From Gloeobacter violaceus PCC 7421 (GTDB taxonomy: Bacteria > Cyanobacteriota > Cyanobacteriia > Gloeobacterales > Gloeobacteraceae), in assembly GCF_000011385.1 (NCBI RefSeq), contig NC_005125.1, positions 248,001 through 312,000 of the forward strand: DNA of 64,000 nt. Reading direction: 5' to 3'. Shown piece after piece: positions 52,138 to 61,385 of the stretch; the first letter of the stretch is position 1; each line of letters starts with the position of its first letter. The translations under genes and the position numbers were made by a program. The notes under the pieces are model-generated. The model was given only the letters and a program-made list of their open reading frames with translations. It was not told where the DNA came from and did not search any database.

Positions 52138-52913
52138 AGCCGCCACCAGGCAAGGGTCAGCGTCGAGACGGCAAACAGGGCGGCGGCGGCGGTCACGAGC
52201 CGTTCGTCCGGCCGCCAGGGGCGGGCGTCCGCCTCCGGGAAGCGGCCCGTAAATCCGCGCGCCTGCATCGCCAGATAGGTGCGCTCGCCGCGCCCGTAGG
52301 TGCGCAAGAACAGTGCTCCCAGCAAATTGCCCAGAATATTCCAGCGCAACAGCGCCCGCGCCCCCGAGCGGGCCTGGGCGGCACGCTGCATCGAACCGAG
52401 TTCGTCGACCAGCACCGCCACGTAGCGCAGCATCGATTCGAGCACCCTTACCAGTAGCGCCGGACAGCCGAAACCGGCGAGCGCCTGCAGCAGCGAAGGG
52501 GCCGCGGTGGTGAGGGTGAGCAGGTTGAGCACCCACAGCGAGAGGGCCGAGCGCACCAGTACGCTGGCAAAGGTGAGCAGCGAGCCGTCCGCAATCACCA
52601 GCGGCCCCCAGGTCCAAAGCGGTGTCCCTCGCCCGGAGAGCAAAATCGTGAGCAACAGCACGCCCACAAACACCAGTTCGACGGCGAGCCTGCGCAGCAA
52701 AGCGACGGGCGAGACCTGGCTTAGGAGCATGAGGATGGCGAGCACCGCGGCGTAGAGGCCCCAATAGTTCCAGGCTCCCTCCGGCAACAGCACCGCCCCG
52801 AGGACCAACAGCAGTGCCACGGCCAGACGCACCCGCGGCTGCAGTCGGTGCCAGAAGCTGTCGCCCTGGGCGTAGGCGGCGAGGCTGAAGGTCGGTACGT
52901 GCAGCAAGATCAC
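52134..52913 (-). CDS. cbiQ: ECF cobalt/nickel transporter transmembrane coupling protein CbiQ
   Basis: The 259-aa protein from a GTG at 52913, overlapping the previous stop (GTGA), has about five membrane segments. The cytoplasmic coupling helices carry MQRAAQARSGA and LAMQARGFTGRFPE, with the ARG motifs that insert into the ATPase grooves. It links ATP hydrolysis by CbiO to the CbiM substrate subunit. The compact overlaps show one operon. Confidence 0.92.
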   Translation of the reverse strand: MILLHVPTFSLAAYAQGDSFWHRLQPRVRLAVALLLVLGAVLLPEGAWNYWGLYAAVLAILMLLSQVSPVALLRRLAVELVFVGVLLLTILLSGRGTPLWTWGPLVIADGSLLTFASVLVRSALSLWVLNLLTLTTAAPSLLQALAGFGCPALLVRVLESMLRYVAVLVDELGSMQRAAQARSGARALLRWNILGNLLGALFLRTYGRGERTYLAMQARGFTGRFPEADARPWRPDERLVTAAAALFAVSTLTLAWWRL

Positions 52914-53227
52914 GGGCGTTTTGCTCCCCGCGCGCGCGCGAGCACCGCCCCCGCTCCCCAGGCGAGGCCGAAGACCGCGAGGGTGCCTGCGATTCCGGCG
53001 GCGATTTTGGCGGCGGCCGGATCGGAAAGGCCGCGCAGTTCGTAACCGGCGAACCACTCGGCGAAGGGTAACTTCTCAGCCCAAGAAGGCGCTTCCCGGT
53101 GGGCAAAGCCCTGATCGGTCGCCACCCGCTCCAGCCCGTCCGGGTCGGGACTCGCAAGGGGCGAAACGATGGCCACCAGCAAAGCCAATCCCAGACCGGC
53201 CAACACCCAGCGGCTCCTAGCGCCCAC
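52910..53227 (-). CDS. PDGLE-domain (CbiN-like) subunit
   Basis: The 105-aa protein has two membrane segments (RWVLAGLGLALLVAIVSPL and AGIAGTLAVFGLAWGAGAVL) around a periplasmic loop with the name motif SPDPDGLERVA. PDGLE proteins replace or resemble CbiN in many metal ECF importers and help metal loading of CbiM. Overlaps with cbiM (11 bases) and cbiQ (4 bases) put it in the operon. Confidence 0.9.
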   Translation of the reverse strand: MGARSRWVLAGLGLALLVAIVSPLASPDPDGLERVATDQGFAHREAPSWAEKLPFAEWFAGYELRGLSDPAAAKIAAGIAGTLAVFGLAWGAGAVLARARGAKRP

Positions 53228-53909
53228 GGATCGATTCCTTGACGGGTTGAACCGCTTCGAGGAGTGGGGGCGCGGGGGGCTCGAAGATTAAATCGGGCCG
53301 CGTGCGCCACAGGAAGCTCACGACGCCGACGGTGAGGATGGCTTCGCCGATGCCGATCAGCGCGTGCACCCCGACCATCGTGGGCAGCACAACAGCTAGG
53401 TTCACGGTGCCGGAGAGGGCCAGCTGCACAGCCACCAGGGCCGAGGCCGTCACCACGCTCACCCAACTGGCCACGGCCGTGCCGGTGGCTGTGGCCAGCC
53501 AGCTTGTTCCTCCAAGCAGCGTGCGCAGACCCCGGTAAAGGTAGTAGCCCAAAAACGTTCCCACGAAGCCCATGTTGAATAGATTGGCGCCCAAGGCGAC
53601 GATGCCGCCATCTTGAAACAGCAGCGCCTGCACTCCGAAGACGACCATCACCGCGAGCGTACCGGCCCAGGGACCGAGCAGCACCCCGGCCAGCGTGCCG
53701 CCCAACAGGTGACCGCTGGTGCCCCCGAGCACCGGAAAATTGATCATCTGGGCCGCGAAGATAAAGGCGGCGCTCACGCCCATCAAAGGCACCAGCCGGT
53801 CGGCGAACTGGCGCTCGACCTGGCGCAGGGCGATGCCCAAGATCACCAGAGACACCAGACCCATGGCCAGGCAGACGGGCAGGCTCAAAAACCCATCCGG
53901 AATGTGCAT
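53217..53909 (-). CDS. cbiM: ECF cobalt/nickel transporter substrate-binding subunit CbiM
   Basis: The 230-aa protein is taken to start at MHIPDGFLSLP, because CbiM/NikM binds metal through its free N-terminal Met-His pair. A GTG at 53936 would add nine residues (MNLRLPLLA) and bury this site unless cleaved. Seven membrane segments and conserved blocks such as INFPVLGGTSGHLLGG and HALIGIGEAILT are seen. His in TSGHLLG is a further metal ligand. No cobalamin riboswitch was recognised upstream; cobalt and nickel cannot be separated by sequence alone. Confidence 0.93.
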   Translation of the reverse strand: MHIPDGFLSLPVCLAMGLVSLVILGIALRQVERQFADRLVPLMGVSAAFIFAAQMINFPVLGGTSGHLLGGTLAGVLLGPWAGTLAVMVVFGVQALLFQDGGIVALGANLFNMGFVGTFLGYYLYRGLRTLLGGTSWLATATGTAVASWVSVVTASALVAVQLALSGTVNLAVVLPTMVGVHALIGIGEAILTVGVVSFLWRTRPDLIFEPPAPPLLEAVQPVKESIRGR

Positions 53910-54064
53910 CGCCAGCAGCGGCAGCCGTAAATTCACCCTGTATTCCCAAAGCCTCTACATACCATAGCGCCTCCATTTTTTCGCCATATCCACCCGGGGG
54001 GGATGCGAAGCGGTAAGGATCCGGTGTTCAAAATGGGATGGGCGCTACATTCGGAGGAACATTC

Positions 54065-54769
54065 ATGGACAAGAAACTGGCGGTCGTGACCGGGGGCAAT
54101 CGCGGTATCGGCTTCGAGGTGAGCCGTCAACTCGCCAACTTCGGCCACCGGGTGATCCTCACCAGCCGCGACCCGGAACAGGGAAAAACCGCCGCTGAAA
54201 AGTTGCAATCGGAAGGTCTGGATGTACTTTTTCACCCGCTCGACGTTACCGACCCGGCGAGTGCCGAAGCGCTGGCCGGTTTCGTGCGCGAGCGCTTTGG
54301 CCGCCTCGACATTCTGGTCAACAACGCCGGCATTCTCCAGGACGGCGGCGCCGATGCCGCCCGGCTGCTCGATGCTGACCTGGACATGCTGCGCACCACC
54401 TTCGAGACGAACACCCTCGGCCCGGTTCTGGTTGCCCACGCCCTGGTGCCTTTGATGCAGGGCCGTGGCCGGGTGGTGAACGTCTCTTCCGGCGCCGGGC
54501 AACTTGCCGACATGGGCAGCGGCTATCCTGCCTACCGCGTCTCGAAGACGGCCCTCAATGCCGTGACGCGCATTCTGGCCAACGAACTGGCGGATACGAA
54601 AATACTGGTCAACGCCCTCTGCCCGGGTTGGGTGAAGACCGACATGGGTGGCCCCGGCGCTGCGCGCACCCCCGAGCAGGGAGCCGACACAGTTGTCTGG
54701 CTTGCGACACTGCCCGACAACGGTCCTACCGGCGGCTTCTTCCGCGACCGCAAGCCAATTCCGTGGTAG
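54065..54769 (+). CDS. Short-chain dehydrogenase/reductase (carbonyl-reductase-like)
   Basis: The 234-aa product starts at MDKKLAVVTGGNRGIGFEV with GGAGGAAC just upstream. SDR motifs are the NAD(P) turn GGNRGIG, NNAG, catalytic Ser in NVSSGAG, YxxxK in YRVSK and CPGWVKTDMGG. Arg after the first strand turn favours NADPH. Sequence style is like human and plant carbonyl reductases, which reduce aldehydes or ketones. The substrate is not known. Confidence 0.9.
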   Translation: MDKKLAVVTGGNRGIGFEVSRQLANFGHRVILTSRDPEQGKTAAEKLQSEGLDVLFHPLDVTDPASAEALAGFVRERFGRLDILVNNAGILQDGGADAARLLDADLDMLRTTFETNTLGPVLVAHALVPLMQGRGRVVNVSSGAGQLADMGSGYPAYRVSKTALNAVTRILANELADTKILVNALCPGWVKTDMGGPGAARTPEQGADTVVWLATLPDNGPTGGFFRDRKPIPW

Positions 54770-54904
54770 TAGACGCGCATGTTTGAAAAGCTTGCCCGGT
54801 ATCTCTTGTAATAAATCTACTCGCATCAATTCCTGCGCAAGCGAACAAGTGCCCCTGTAAGCGTAAACTCATTCCGCCTACAGATCCTCGTGCAACACCA
54901 GGTG

Positions 54905-54955
54905 TCAGGTGTCAGTTCAAATCAAAAACAATTCTTCGGACCGCCTGTCACCTGA
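54905..54955. terminator. Near-perfect TCAGGTGTCAG inverted repeat between convergent genes
   Basis: TCAGGTGTCAG (54905-54915) pairs with CTGTCACCTGA (54945-54955) at 10 of 11 positions. The unit ends the gap between the SDR gene (plus) and the PfpI-like gene (minus). It shares the AGGTGTC word with the hairpin at 15531-15584. Confidence 0.5.
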
Positions 54956-54968
54956 GGCTATCGTGTGT

Positions 54969-55631
54969 TTAATTCACTTTTAAATTCAGTGTGCCTTCGG
55001 CGTACAATAACGCCTGATTCACCAAATCCAGTCCCGCTTTTTCCGGCGAACCGGCATCGAATGGAGGAGCCGGATCGTACTCCAACAACAATTGAACAAT
55101 CTTGGCCGTTTGCTCGCCGCAGAGCGCTGCCGCAAGCACCAAACCAAAATCGATACCTGCAGTCACTCCCCCGCCACTCATGCGGTTGCGGTCGATGACA
55201 ACCCGCTCCGCTGCGACTTCAACGCCCAGTTCTGCCAGCTGTTTACGCGCTGTCCAGTGGGTGGCTGATCGGTAGCCCTGCAGCAGTCCCGCCTTCGCCA
55301 GAAATTCCGACCCGCCGCACACCGAGGTGACAAATTTTGCTCCACTGCCTTGCCTGCGCAGAAATTCCAGCACCTGCGGATCGTCTACTACCGCCCTCTG
55401 TCCAAGACCGCCGCCGACACAAACTACATCCAGGGGCGGGCAATTTTCAAAGGTGGTGTCCGGCACAATCACCATCCCATCGTCGGTGCTGATCGGGTCC
55501 AGCGTTTTCCAGATTCGGTGGAGTCGCATATTCGGAAGCGCACCCAAAACGGTCTGGGGTCCGACAATGTCAAGGGCTGTCATACCGGGATACATCACCA
55601 GACCAACGATGTATTTTTGCAAGTCGCTCAT
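54969..55631 (-). CDS. DJ-1/PfpI-family protein, isonitrile hydratase-like
   Basis: The 220-aa protein has the glutamine amidotransferase-like fold, with the nucleophile Cys in VTSVCGGSEFLAKAGLL and preceding VVCVGGGLGQRA. GYRSATHWTARKQL and SGGGVTAGIDFGLVLAA are typical of the InhA/isonitrile hydratase branch and of the ligand domain of AraC-type GlxA regulators. No AraC DNA-binding domain is attached. It is divergent from a GAF-LuxR gene 100 bases away, a possible regulator. Confidence 0.85.
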   Translation of the reverse strand: MSDLQKYIVGLVMYPGMTALDIVGPQTVLGALPNMRLHRIWKTLDPISTDDGMVIVPDTTFENCPPLDVVCVGGGLGQRAVVDDPQVLEFLRRQGSGAKFVTSVCGGSEFLAKAGLLQGYRSATHWTARKQLAELGVEVAAERVVIDRNRMSGGGVTAGIDFGLVLAAALCGEQTAKIVQLLLEYDPAPPFDAGSPEKAGLDLVNQALLYAEGTLNLKVN

Positions 55632-55731
55632 AAATCAATCCTGTGGGTGTTTGCGGTGCAATTCATCCTTATACTAGAAACGGCAATCCCCCGAAGCCAG
55701 TCCCCGTTCGGGTACTCTTTGAGGCACGGTG

Positions 55732-56439
55732 ATGATTTCTCTGCAGCAATTGTTCGAAGAAATTCACCAGATAGAAGGTGAAGAAAACCTCCAATCCCAC
55801 CTCGCTCCAAAAATCGGTGCTTACTTTGCAGCCCAGCGGTCGGGAATCTTTTTGTTCGATCGGCTTCTGAGCGACCGAAAACTTCGCCCTGTTTTAAACG
55901 TTGCCCTATCTATCGAGCGCAACCCCATAGCGCGCTACATTGCCGAGCGCCACACTCCGGTGCACGAAGGATTGGTGACGTCGCCCAGGGCGTGGGCCCT
56001 CGTTTGCCCCCGCCCCGACCACTGGCATGTGATGGCAGGACCCGTTCTCGATCGTAACCAGCTGGTGGGCGCGGTGGGCTGCACCCGCGCAAGATCCATG
56101 CCCGCCTTTGACCACCAAAATCTGACCGACCTGAGCGCCATTTGTTTACATCTGTCGGTGTGGACGACAACTGCCCGCGCCTCCCCAAAGCCCCAGTTCC
56201 AAACGCTTGCCGCCCATCGCCTGACACCCCGTGAGCTGCAGATTGCCGGACTGGTGGCACTGGGCCGAACGAACGCAGAAATCGGCACTGAACTGTGGAT
56301 TACCGAAAATTCCGTCAAGCAAGCTTTGAAGCGCATGTACCGAAAGCTTGAGGTGACATCCCGCACAGAGATGATCACACAGCTTCTCGGAAAATCAAGC
56401 CGTTTTCCTGAAGCAATATGGTCTCAATCTACTCTGTAA
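55732..56439 (+). CDS. LuxR-family regulator with N-terminal GAF-like sensor domain
   Basis: The 235-aa product starts at ATG 55732 with GAGG seven bases upstream. Residues 1-140 look like a GAF domain (SGIFLFDRLLSDRKL, GPVLDRNQLVGAVGCTRA). The C-terminal LuxR domain is HRLTPRELQIAGLVALGRTNAEIGTELWITENSVKQALKRMYRKLEVTSRTEM. Such proteins sense small molecules and bind DNA. The PfpI-like gene on the other side of the intergenic region may be its target. Confidence 0.82.
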   Translation: MISLQQLFEEIHQIEGEENLQSHLAPKIGAYFAAQRSGIFLFDRLLSDRKLRPVLNVALSIERNPIARYIAERHTPVHEGLVTSPRAWALVCPRPDHWHVMAGPVLDRNQLVGAVGCTRARSMPAFDHQNLTDLSAICLHLSVWTTTARASPKPQFQTLAAHRLTPRELQIAGLVALGRTNAEIGTELWITENSVKQALKRMYRKLEVTSRTEMITQLLGKSSRFPEAIWSQSTL

Positions 56440-56603
56440 CCTGCTCTAATCTGAGGGATGCCTTATATCGAATCCGCACTGTCATGTTTGTTTGAGGTGT
56501 TAGGTGCCAGTTCATTTTTCCCAATGCCCGGCCTGACGGTTCAAACGGATTTGACATTGCAGGAATTTCAAAGGTTCCGACGCAACTCGATAGAAGTTCG
56601 ACA

Positions 56604-57089
56604 ATGATATCGATCAGGCCCGCCAGCAGCACGGACGATCTCGCGATCATCACCGGCTTATTTCAAGCCTACTCCACGTCGCTCGGGCTCGATCTGAGCT
56701 ATCAGGATTTCGAGTCTGAACTCGCCGGCCTGCCAGGCAAGTATGCACCGCCGGCGGGCGCACTGCTTCTTGCACGCGACGAGAGCAACAGTCCCCTGGG
56801 ATGCGTTGCATTGCGACCGCTGTCGATCGAGGGAGTTTGCGAGATGAAGCGGCTTTACGTCGCTTCAGAAGGCCGGGGACGCGGCATCGGCAAGGCACTG
56901 ATGCTCGCCGTGATCGGCGAGGCGAGCAAGAAGGGCTATCGCGAGATGCGTCTTGATACGCTGCCCGCGATGGTCACCGCGCAAGCGATGTATCGCGCTG
57001 CGGGCTTCGAGCCTATGGAAGCTTACTATGCAACCCCCGTTGCGGGAACGATGTTCTTGCGGTTGCGCCTACAGAGACCCCAGGCGTAA
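56604..57089 (+). CDS. GNAT-family N-acetyltransferase
   Basis: The 161-aa product has GNAT motif A in CEMKRLYVASEGRGRGIGKALMLAVI, containing the acetyl-CoA loop (RGRGIG). Earlier strands are GALLLARDESNSPLGCVALRPL, and the C-terminal part is AQAMYRAAGFEPMEAYY, the usual AxxxYxxxGF motif B. It probably acetylates a small molecule or protein amine. The substrate is not defined. Confidence 0.88.
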   Translation: MISIRPASSTDDLAIITGLFQAYSTSLGLDLSYQDFESELAGLPGKYAPPAGALLLARDESNSPLGCVALRPLSIEGVCEMKRLYVASEGRGRGIGKALMLAVIGEASKKGYREMRLDTLPAMVTAQAMYRAAGFEPMEAYYATPVAGTMFLRLRLQRPQA

Positions 57090-57134
57090 GCTTCCGGACG
57101 CAGCAAAGTGATGGAAAGCCAAGGTCCCATCCGC

Positions 57135-58043
57135 TCAATCCAGCGAACGGTCGATAATCCGCTGAATCAACTGCTCAAAATCGATGCCCGCCGCCTGGGC
57201 TGCCTCAGGCGCCAAAGAGGTGGCGGTCATGCCCGGCAGGGTATTGACTTCGAGCACCCACGGCCGCCCTTCAGGATCGACGCGCACATCGGCGCGCACC
57301 AGGCCTGTGCTGCCCACCGCCCGGCAGGCGCGGTAGGCGGCATCGACGCTCGCCTTGAGCACATCGGCTGCGAGATTGGGGGGAATCAGATGGCGCGAGC
57401 CGCCCGGGGCGTACTTCGCCTCGTAGTCATAAAAATCGCGCCCCTGCGGAACGATTTCGATCGCAGGCAGCACCAACCCGTCAAGTAGTGCCACGGTGAT
57501 TTCCTGCCCTGGAATATACTGCTCGATGAGCACCTGGGGCGAATACTGCAGGGCCAGACGCACCGCCTCAGGGAGGTGCCCGGCCTCACGGGCGATCGTC
57601 ACCCCAACCGTCGAACCGCCGTCCGCGGGTTTGACCACCACCGGCGATCCCAAAGCCGCCAACCACGCCTGACACTCGCTCACCTGCGGCACCGCTTCGG
57701 CCACCCGGTAGGCGGGGGTGGGGATGCCCTCGGCGACGAACAACCGCTTGGAGACGACTTTGTCCATGGCAATGGCACTCGCCGTTACCCCCGAACCGTT
57801 GTAGGGCAAGCCCAGCCAGTCGAGCAACCCCTGCAATTTGCCGTTTTCGCCTTTGTCGCCGTGCAGCGCAATCCAGACAAAATCGGGCGGGTTTTCCAAT
57901 AGGCGCACCGGCAGATCCGGGCCGGGATCGACCATGGTCACTTCATGGCCCAACGTTTCGAGAGCCGCTTGCACGGCCCGGCCGCTCACCAGCGACACCT
58001 CCCGCTCGGGCGAATCGCTTCCCGACAGTACCGTGATGCGCAT
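57135..58043 (-). CDS. ddl: D-alanine-D-alanine ligase
   Basis: The 302-aa protein has the ATP-grasp fold: IALHGDKGENGKLQGLLDWLGLPYNGSG, the catalytic-loop GSTVGV, EQYIPGQEITVALL and the metal-binding EVNTLPGMTATSL. It makes D-Ala-D-Ala for peptidoglycan. It is the last gene of the minus-strand group ftsQ-ftsZ-ddl, 78 bases after ftsZ, a cell-division and wall cluster in altered order (ddl usually precedes ftsQ). Confidence 0.96.
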   Translation of the reverse strand: MRITVLSGSDSPEREVSLVSGRAVQAALETLGHEVTMVDPGPDLPVRLLENPPDFVWIALHGDKGENGKLQGLLDWLGLPYNGSGVTASAIAMDKVVSKRLFVAEGIPTPAYRVAEAVPQVSECQAWLAALGSPVVVKPADGGSTVGVTIAREAGHLPEAVRLALQYSPQVLIEQYIPGQEITVALLDGLVLPAIEIVPQGRDFYDYEAKYAPGGSRHLIPPNLAADVLKASVDAAYRACRAVGSTGLVRADVRVDPEGRPWVLEVNTLPGMTATSLAPEAAQAAGIDFEQLIQRIIDRSLD

Positions 58044-58121
58044 CTACACCCTTCCTCCCATCACTCGCACATGACAATTCTCCGGCACCGGGGCCGGTCG
58101 GGTCGCACTGGAAGGGGCGAA

Positions 58122-59381
58122 CTAGACCAACGGCCGGCGGCGGCGCAAAAATTCGGGAATATCCAGCACGTCTTCGCCCGCAGTGCCCCGATTGGGTGAA
58201 GCGGGGTTCGGGCCGTTGTTCGACGGCGCCTTGCCGGTCAAACCCTCGGCCGATGATTCAGACAGGCGCGCTTTGCCCGCCTTGACCGCTGGGGCGATGC
58301 CGTTGAAGCCGGTGGCAATCACGGTGATGCGCAGTTCGCCCTGAAGCTTCTCGTCGATCACCGCACCGAAGATGATGTTGGCGTTCGGATCGACCACTTC
58401 GTAAATGACCGCCGCCGCTTCGTTGACCTCGTGCAAGGTCAGATCGTGGCCGCCGGTGACGTTGAGCACCACGCCGTTTGCCCCTTCGATGGACGATTCG
58501 AGCAAAGGCGAAGAGATCGCCGTCATCGCCGCCTCGCGGGCGCGGGACTTGCCCGAACCCATACCGATCCCCATCAGGGCGGAACCGGCGTCGGCCATGA
58601 TCGCGCGCACGTCGGCAAAATCGACGTTGATGAGCCCCGGGATAGTAATAATGTCGGAGATGCCCTGCACACCCTGGCGCAGGATGTCGTCGGCGATCCG
58701 AAACGCCTCCTGCACGGGCGTCTGCTCGGAGATCACCGAGAGCAATTTGTCGTTGGGGATCACAATCAGCGTGTCGACTCGGCCCTGCAGCGCCTCGATG
58801 CCCGAATCGGCCTGCTGCATGCGGCGACGCCCTTCAAAGGTAAAGGGCCGGGTGACCACCGCCACGGTCAGTGCACCCACTTCTTTGGCCGCCTCGGCGA
58901 CGATCGCCGCCGCCCCGGTGCCGGTGCCGCCGCCCATGCCCGCCGTGATGAACACCAGATCGGCCCCTTCGAGGGCCGTCATGATCTCCTCACGCGACTC
59001 CTCGGCCGCCTTCTGGCCGATGGACGGGTTGCCCCCGGCTCCGAGGCCGCGGGTGAGTTTCTGGCCTATCTGCAGCCGCTGGGGAGCGCTCGACTGGGTG
59101 AGCGACTGGGCGTCGGTGTTAATCGCCCAGAATTCGACGCCGACGACGTTGCTTGCGATCATGCGGTTGACCGCGTTGCCGCCGCCGCCACCGACACCGA
59201 CGACTTTGATTAATGCGACGCTGCTAGGAACGATCTCATCTATACGCATGCCCATGCCTGGTTGAGGAGCCATCGCCCGGTAAGAACCCGCGGAAGTTTC
59301 GTTTAATCTTACATGACTTTTTGATTGGAAGTAGGCAGCGGCCTGAATTTTTTCGTCGGGATTGCTGTCGAATATACCCAT
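58122..59381 (-). CDS. ftsZ: Cell division protein FtsZ
   Basis: The 419-aa protein has the tubulin-like GTP motif [12 protein letters not shown], the NxxxD helices ([27 protein letters not shown]) and the conserved C-terminal tail [15 protein letters not shown] that binds FtsA/ZipA-like partners. About 50 residues precede the core ([20 protein letters not shown]), longer than in most bacteria but common in cyanobacteria. It polymerises at mid-cell. A Ser/Asn/Pro-rich linker of about 40 residues precedes the tail. Confidence 0.98.
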   Translation of the reverse strand: MGIFDSNPDEKIQAAAYFQSKSHVRLNETSAGSYRAMAPQPGMGMRIDEIVPSSVALIKVVGVGGGGGNAVNRMIASNVVGVEFWAINTDAQSLTQSSAPQRLQIGQKLTRGLGAGGNPSIGQKAAEESREEIMTALEGADLVFITAGMGGGTGTGAAAIVAEAAKEVGALTVAVVTRPFTFEGRRRMQQADSGIEALQGRVDTLIVIPNDKLLSVISEQTPVQEAFRIADDILRQGVQGISDIITIPGLINVDFADVRAIMADAGSALMGIGMGSGKSRAREAAMTAISSPLLESSIEGANGVVLNVTGGHDLTLHEVNEAAAVIYEVVDPNANIIFGAVIDEKLQGELRITVIATGFNGIAPAVKAGKARLSESSAEGLTGKAPSNNGPNPASPNRGTAGEDVLDIPEFLRRRRPLV

Positions 59382-59463
59382 GCTTTGCTGTCCTGCAGGT
59401 AGTGGCGGACGAATGAATTGGCCCTATACTAGACTGCCCGTAGCAAAAAGGGTAGTGCTTTCC

Positions 59464-60279
59464 TTAAGGTATCGGGTTGCGCAAACGCAACACCGGCGAC
59501 TGCGAACTGCGCAGGTCGATAAAGGTAACTTCGCCGGGCGGGTAGCGCTTGAGCGCCTCGCGCATCTGATCGAGTCGGCGCAATTGTGTCGAAAATTGAG
59601 GGCCGAAGGCGCCAAGATGTACTTCGCCCAACTCGCTTCGCAAGATCACATCCGCCGGGTTGCGCAGATCGATTACCCGAATGACCAGGGGCGAGCGAGC
59701 AACTTGTGGGTAGAGTTCTTTCCAAACAGATGCCTTCTCGGCGGAGTAACCCCATACAGTCAATTGGGGAGGGCGAAAGTCGCGGTACTGATGCGAATCG
59801 ATCCACACGCCGCTACGGTCGATGATCCCCGGTCGATTCGGTAGGGGTGCAGAGGCCACCGGTTCGCGCTCCTGCACCTCGATGCTCAGCGAAGGGGGCA
59901 GCAGCTGGCGCTCGACGCGAACCGCCTCGAGGGGTAGAGCTTCCAGCAAGCGTTGCTGAAGTTGTTCGGGGCGGACCGACAGAATCGGTTGGGGGTAATC
60001 GAGTTTGAGAACCCGCTGGAGTTGATCGAGCTGCAACCGCTCGTAGCCGACAATCCGCACCGCCCCGGCAGAACGAATCTGCCAAAAAGGCTCGCGGGCA
60101 AGCCACACCAGACCGGCGGCCAGACCGGCGGCCAGCAGCACCCGCCACAGCCCGAGCAAGCGCCACAGCCAGCGGCGGCGGCGAAACTCCTGGCGGCGGG
60201 CAACCAGAACGGCTTTGGAAAGAACGGTGGTCACAAAGGTTCCCTGCGGCGCAATATGGATAATCTTAGAGCGGTTCAT
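59464..60279 (-). CDS. ftsQ: Cell division protein FtsQ/DivIB (POTRA domain)
   Basis: The start at 60279 gives 271 aa. A basic cytoplasmic tail of about 55 residues leads to one TM (LLGLWRVLLAAGLAAGLVWL), then a POTRA domain (IRIVGYERLQLDQLQRVLKLDY-type, seen as AVRIVGYERL and LPLEAVRVERQLLPPSLSIEVQEREPVA). A beta domain with GIIDRSGVWIDS follows. It belongs to the FtsQ-B-L divisome complex in the periplasm. It lies 82 bases upstream of ftsZ, as in many bacteria. A longer in-frame reading upstream is antisense to the next gene. Confidence 0.9.
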   Translation of the reverse strand: MNRSKIIHIAPQGTFVTTVLSKAVLVARRQEFRRRRWLWRLLGLWRVLLAAGLAAGLVWLAREPFWQIRSAGAVRIVGYERLQLDQLQRVLKLDYPQPILSVRPEQLQQRLLEALPLEAVRVERQLLPPSLSIEVQEREPVASAPLPNRPGIIDRSGVWIDSHQYRDFRPPQLTVWGYSAEKASVWKELYPQVARSPLVIRVIDLRNPADVILRSELGEVHLGAFGPQFSTQLRRLDQMREALKRYPPGEVTFIDLRSSQSPVLRLRNPIP

Positions 60280-60370
60280 GCTCCAAAGTGTGCGCCCACG
60301 CAAACAAAATCCATGCTCGGGGCGGATCGTGCAGGCCGAGGCGCCCAAAGTGTATCGGGGACACGGAGCC

Positions 60371-61306
60371 TTAGCGGTTGCTGTCGGGCCGGACCGCGTC
60401 GGTTTCCTGTTCCTGCGGTTGCTGGCCGGGTTGCTGGCCGGGTTGTTGCTGCGGCTGCTCGGGGTTGCCGGGTTCCGGAGCCGGCTGAGGCGGAATGACC
60501 TGCTGCTGCACTTCTTCTTCGGGAGGAGAAGGGGTCGGGGTGTTGGCGCCGGGGGGGAATGCCCCGGGGGTGAGCGGGCGGCGTCCGCTGGAGCCCGATT
60601 CGGAGCCCGAGGCATTGGCCGGTGGCGGCGGGGGCAGATTGCCCGTGCGCGAGAAGGACAAAATCAGTTGCTTACTGCCCTGTTTGAGAATCACCTGCTC
60701 GGGTCGGATCTGGCTCACCTGCCAGGGACCGATGCGGTCGCTGGCAGCCACCGTCTGGGTGCGGTTGTCGTAGCGCAAAACGGCAAAGCGCGACTCGCCG
60801 CCGGTGGCGATGCTCACCAGTTGGGGCGGAGCGGGTGGGGGCGCTTGGGTAGGGGGGGCCTGGGGCGGCACCAGCGCGGGCGGGGCGGCGGCGACGGGTG
60901 CCGCCGGAGCGCTCTGCGGGATGGGAGCGGGTGCGGGCGGGGCGGAAGGCTCGGGGCGTTCGGCGCTCTCGCTGCCGATGGTGCGCGCCCGGGTAGGGGC
61001 GGGAGTGCTCGCTTCTTCGGAGCTGTCGGCAATTTCGGGCCGCGACCGGCGCAGGCTCGCGCTCGGGCGCACGCTCGTGGGCGGGGTGCGGGCCGGTTCG
61101 GCTTGGGGAGTGCTCGCCGTAGTGGAAGCGGGCGGCTGGATTACCCACAGCGTCAGCAGCGTCAGACCCGCGAAGACGAGCACGACCCGCCCGACGCCCT
61201 TGTACTGCGGGCCTGAAAACTGGCGTTGCAGTTTGCTCAGGGTCGGGCTGGTCAGCTGGCTTTGAATTTTCTTAAAGGTTTCGCTTTGCAGGAACGACTG
61301 ATTCAT
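60371..61306 (-). CDS. Single-span protein with PilP/GspC-like periplasmic domain
   Basis: The 311-aa protein from ATG 61306 has one TM (GRVVLVFAGLTLLTLWVI) about residue 45. A Pro/Ala-rich linker of about 110 residues follows. The small beta domain reads LVSIATGGESRFAVLRYDNRTQTVAASDRIGPWQVSQIRPEQVILKQGSKQLIL, like the homology region of GspC and PilP (value, function, signal, identity, then a gain-of-beta strand). The tail is rich in Pro and Gln. PilP/GspC help build type IV pili or type II secretion; a role in pilus assembly is inferred. It is divergent from pgsA and 91 bases upstream of ftsQ. Confidence 0.6.
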   Translation of the reverse strand: MNQSFLQSETFKKIQSQLTSPTLSKLQRQFSGPQYKGVGRVVLVFAGLTLLTLWVIQPPASTTASTPQAEPARTPPTSVRPSASLRRSRPEIADSSEEASTPAPTRARTIGSESAERPEPSAPPAPAPIPQSAPAAPVAAAPPALVPPQAPPTQAPPPAPPQLVSIATGGESRFAVLRYDNRTQTVAASDRIGPWQVSQIRPEQVILKQGSKQLILSFSRTGNLPPPPPANASGSESGSSGRRPLTPGAFPPGANTPTPSPPEEEVQQQVIPPQPAPEPGNPEQPQQQPGQQPGQQPQEQETDAVRPDSNR

Positions 61307-61385
61307 AGGATCCGGCCCGCAGATGTACCGCCGCTGTTGCGCCCAGACTATCCTGAACAGGAACGCGTCGCCATCCCATGCGCCT

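Noticed and set aside
51403-53976. A continuous 857-residue minus-strand frame ending in CbiO
   Set aside because: Only the last 244 residues are CbiO. The rest runs in the wrong frame through the cbiQ, PDGLE and cbiM genes, whose own frames have clear motifs and overlapping starts.
53910-54064. Possible cobalamin riboswitch upstream of cbiM
   Set aside because: The gap is only about 150 bases to the neighbouring gene and no B12-box-like GCCACTG or the usual paired arms were found.
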